From Riptortus pedestris (lineage: Eukaryota; Arthropoda; Insecta; Hemiptera; Alydidae), in contig CM032233.1 in NCBI GenBank assembly GCA_019009955.1, positions 99,847,001 through 99,911,000 of the forward strand: a stretch of DNA of 64,000 bases. The letters are read 5' to 3'. The notes under the pieces were generated by a model. It made no database searches and was not told the origin of the DNA. It was given only the letters and a program-made list of their open reading frames with translations. The first letter of the stretch is position 1; every line of letters begins with the position of its first letter. Shown here piece by piece: positions 60,989 through 64,000 of this stretch. The translations under genes and the position numbers were made by a program.

Positions 60989-61192
60989 ATGAAAATAAAT
61001 AAAGGATACCCTTATATTGTAACTAGTATGAATAATGAAATAAGAAGAATCATTAAACAAGACTTTCACAAATTTAAAATAGAAAAAAAAATCAATGAAA
61101 TAATGGAAAAAACTGGCTCAATGAAAGAGTTATTAAAGGAAATGTCTGCAGGACCATCCTGGATGCTGGGAGTAACATACAAAAAGAAGTGA
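60989..61192 (+). pseudogene. LINE ORF2 linker fragment (between endonuclease and RT)
   Basis: NEIRRIIKQDFHKFKIEKKI / NEIMEKTGSMKELLKEMSAG resembles the linker found between the endonuclease and reverse transcriptase of many insect LINEs. It may belong to the same element as the ORF1 remnant just upstream. Confidence 0.45.
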
Positions 61193-61204
61193 AGACAGAA
61201 CAAC

Positions 61205-62320
61205 AGCAACATCAACAGGGTAACAAATAAGCTTCAAGTGCGTATGTGGACAACCTCGTGGTTGTGGTTAAGGGCAACTCAAGGGCCTCAGTACAGTAAA
61301 TGGCCGACTCGGCTATTTTATCATTCTGGGGTGGCTAGGGAGGGTCAAGCTCAGAGTCTCCCCTGAAAAAATTTGTGGCCTAATTATTAAGGAGGATTAC
61401 GGCCATACCCATCCTCCGACGATCATGATAGAAGGCAAGTGGGTAGAGTTCCCAGATGTGGTAATGTATCTGGGAGTCAGCTTTGGACAATACAAGAAAA
61501 TTGATCCGACCGTAGACTCAATTCTGCTGAAAGCTAATAAGGTCATGAACATACTGCAGAACATGGCAGGAAAGACATGGGGGATACGGTTTATATCTTT
61601 TCTCACATTGTATAAAGTGTGCATCCTCAGCATAGCCACTTACGCCGCTGCAGCTTGGGGGCCACTTCTGAATAGAGGATACTGAGTAGATGAATAGGAT
61701 GCAGAAGACGTTCTTAATTCACATCATAAAAGCCTACCGAACAATATCGTAGGAGGCAGCCAATGTAATAGCAGGCGTTGCTCTGCTCGATATCGCATTC
61801 AAGGCCAAAGTAGCCTAGCAGAGGCAAATGAGGAGTTGGCCCCTACCAGCTTCAACACCAATGGAGACAGTAGAAGCACTTGATATCCCCAGAGAAGAGC
61901 GTAATTTCATCAAACTCGTAAAGGTAGGAGCCAAGAGCTGAGCGGAAAATGAATGGGAGAGGCGATGGAGTACGACAGAAAAAGCCTCAAATACCGAGCT
62001 GTTTTTCAAAACTGTGAAGGAAAAATTAGCCAAGGACTGGCTAGACCAAGATTATTGGACCACTCAGTTCCTATGAGGCCATTGGAAACTTTGTCGCATA
62101 TCTATATAAATTTAAAAAGAAAAGGAGCCGATTGTGTCTCTGTGGCGATTCAGAAGAAACAGCCGGTCACGTTCTTCTGAGATGTTTCTGGTAGGATGCA
62201 GCTTGACTCAAATCATTTGTATGACCCGAATCCAGAAGAAATAGTAACGAGCCTAGCAAAGTTTGCTGCTTTCAAAGATTTTGTGCAGGCTTGGAGGAAG
62301 ATAAAAGAAGACGATTAAAC
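61205..62320 (+). pseudogene. R1-clade-like reverse transcriptase remnant
   Basis: AYVDNLVVVV corresponds to the RT active-site motif (usual YADD, here YVDN). Next come LRVSPEKICGLIIK, VVMYLGVSFG (usual KYLGV), LTLYKVCILSIATYAAAAWG, AANVIAGVALLDI and a C-terminal Cys-rich trace (LCGDSEETAGHVLLRC when frames are followed). This order matches R1/I-type non-LTR elements. It is broken by many stops and shifts, lies on the strand opposite to the kinase exons and is GC-richer than its surroundings. Confidence 0.65.
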
Positions 62321-62350
62321 AAATAAAACCGGAAAAGTAAAAATCCCCTA

Positions 62351-62704
<354 letters not shown>

Positions 62705-63145
62705 CTAAAAGTAATAAATAACCAAAGACTTTAAATTTACTGGATTGTCTTAATAAGATAAATAAATAATAATATTGATTTTAGGACAGATAGTTTTATA
62801 TTACAACCATTATAATATTTACAAGATGAGTTATAGAAATTGCTAATATAAGTGGAAATCATGATGAAGGAGGTATAAATAACTTTAACTGGGGATATGA
62901 TTTGCCAAAATATGAAGATATAAATGTAACCAAGGAAACCTTTTATTATATATTGTAATCTGAGACTTCAAGAGCAACATTGATCAATTAAAAAGATAAT
63001 TACATCTCGTTGTAAAACCCACAATATTAAATGAATAATGATAAGTAATTTAAATAATTGATTTATCATAATTAATTATTTTCAGACAGTTTAACTCATA
63101 AATATTAAATAATATAAAATTTTAACAATTTGAGAAAGTATTTCA

Positions 63146-63316
<171 letters not shown>

Positions 63317-63329
63317 TTAAGGCTGTCTA

Positions 63330-63542
<213 letters not shown>

Positions 63543-63627
63543 CTAAAGAAACAAAGAATATAATATAACAGAGATATTCCAATACACTTAGCAAAACTAT
63601 AAAACAGTTTCTAAAAAAACTAAAAAG

Positions 63628-64000
63628 TTAACCCTCCAAGTCCTACAGTTGCCACTTGGCAACGCATGGAGTCATGTTTTGACAGGCATCCTGACAGGCT
63701 TGGACAGGTCTGGGAAGGCCCGAACCCTCATCAGTTCCTCAGTCTAGCATTCTACTTCACAGTGTTCATAGCTGAAGAGATTAGCTGCTGATTTGGAGGT
63801 GGTACTTAAGTTTATTTAACACTTCATTGAAAATCAGGACAGATATGGACTCTTCAATCTTGTAAGTACATCATATATATAATTAATCATTTTCTAAGTG
63901 CAGTTTTATAAATAGTTGTTAGTGAGATGTTTTTAGAAAGTGAATAAATTTGTTTTAGATCTATATCAGTTTCTATGTACGTATAGTATTCATGTATATG
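63628..64000 (+). mobile_element. Possible left end of a piggyBac-like element, cut by the window edge
   Basis: TTAA at 63,628-63,631 is followed by CCCTCCAAGTCCTACA and a palindrome GTTGCC-ACTT-GGCAAC. This layout (TTAA, CCC terminus, subterminal palindrome) also occurs at the piggyBac remnant at 27,037. At 63,847-63,865 ATGGACTCTTCAATCTT runs into GTAAGT, which could be a short first exon. The other end is outside the window, so this is tentative. Confidence 0.35.

Overview
The window is AT-rich animal nuclear DNA, probably from an arthropod. No prokaryotic gene organisation is present. Two host gene pieces are visible: the last coding exon of a basic helix-loop-helix (bHLH) protein on the + strand near the left end, and five 3'-terminal coding exons of an epsilon-type novel protein kinase C on the - strand at the right end. 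The arthropod guess rests on R1-like LINE remains, Helitrons of the TC...CTAG kind common in insects, and Tc1, mariner and piggyBac relatives. It is an inference.

From 2.8 to 36.6 kb the DNA is a dense mosaic of mobile elements. (1) A very abundant family, called family A here, has a hairpin-bearing GC-rich head, a central (TA)n tract and a terminal hairpin. It looks like a non-autonomous Helentron-type (HINE/DINE-1-like) element. (2) A second family, family B, is a canonical non-autonomous Helitron with 5' TC, a 3' hairpin plus CTAG, and a variable number of ~296-bp internal repeats. (3) Also present are a nearly intact Tc1 element with perfect 28-bp TIRs, a miniature mariner inserted inside a family A copy, and a piggyBac deletion derivative that keeps the transposase Cys-rich tail. 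(4) A Ty3/gypsy-like LTR-gag remnant, several non-LTR retrotransposon fragments, a tRNA-Leu-like SINE candidate and a 360-bp foldback element complete this stretch.

From 37 to 39.8 kb there are two elements with inverted ends and a 48-bp all-hairpin piggyBac-type MITE. From about 39.9 to 58.8 kb family A and B repeats disappear. This long AT-rich stretch lies downstream of the kinase gene and holds only microsatellites, including two polypurine (GA)n blocks of about 0.6 and 0.45 kb.

The kinase gene runs leftward from beyond the right edge: exons at 63,388-63,542, 63,170-63,308, 62,516-62,704, 59,115-59,261 and 58,809-58,986. All splice sites and phases agree. Its 3.25-kb intron holds a decayed LINE ORF1 split by a second hairpin piggyBac MITE, followed by R1-like reverse transcriptase debris. 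A possible further piggyBac end lies in the intron at the right edge. Many long open frames in the window (poly-Ser/Leu, Arg/Glu, Ile/Tyr) are only translated microsatellites.
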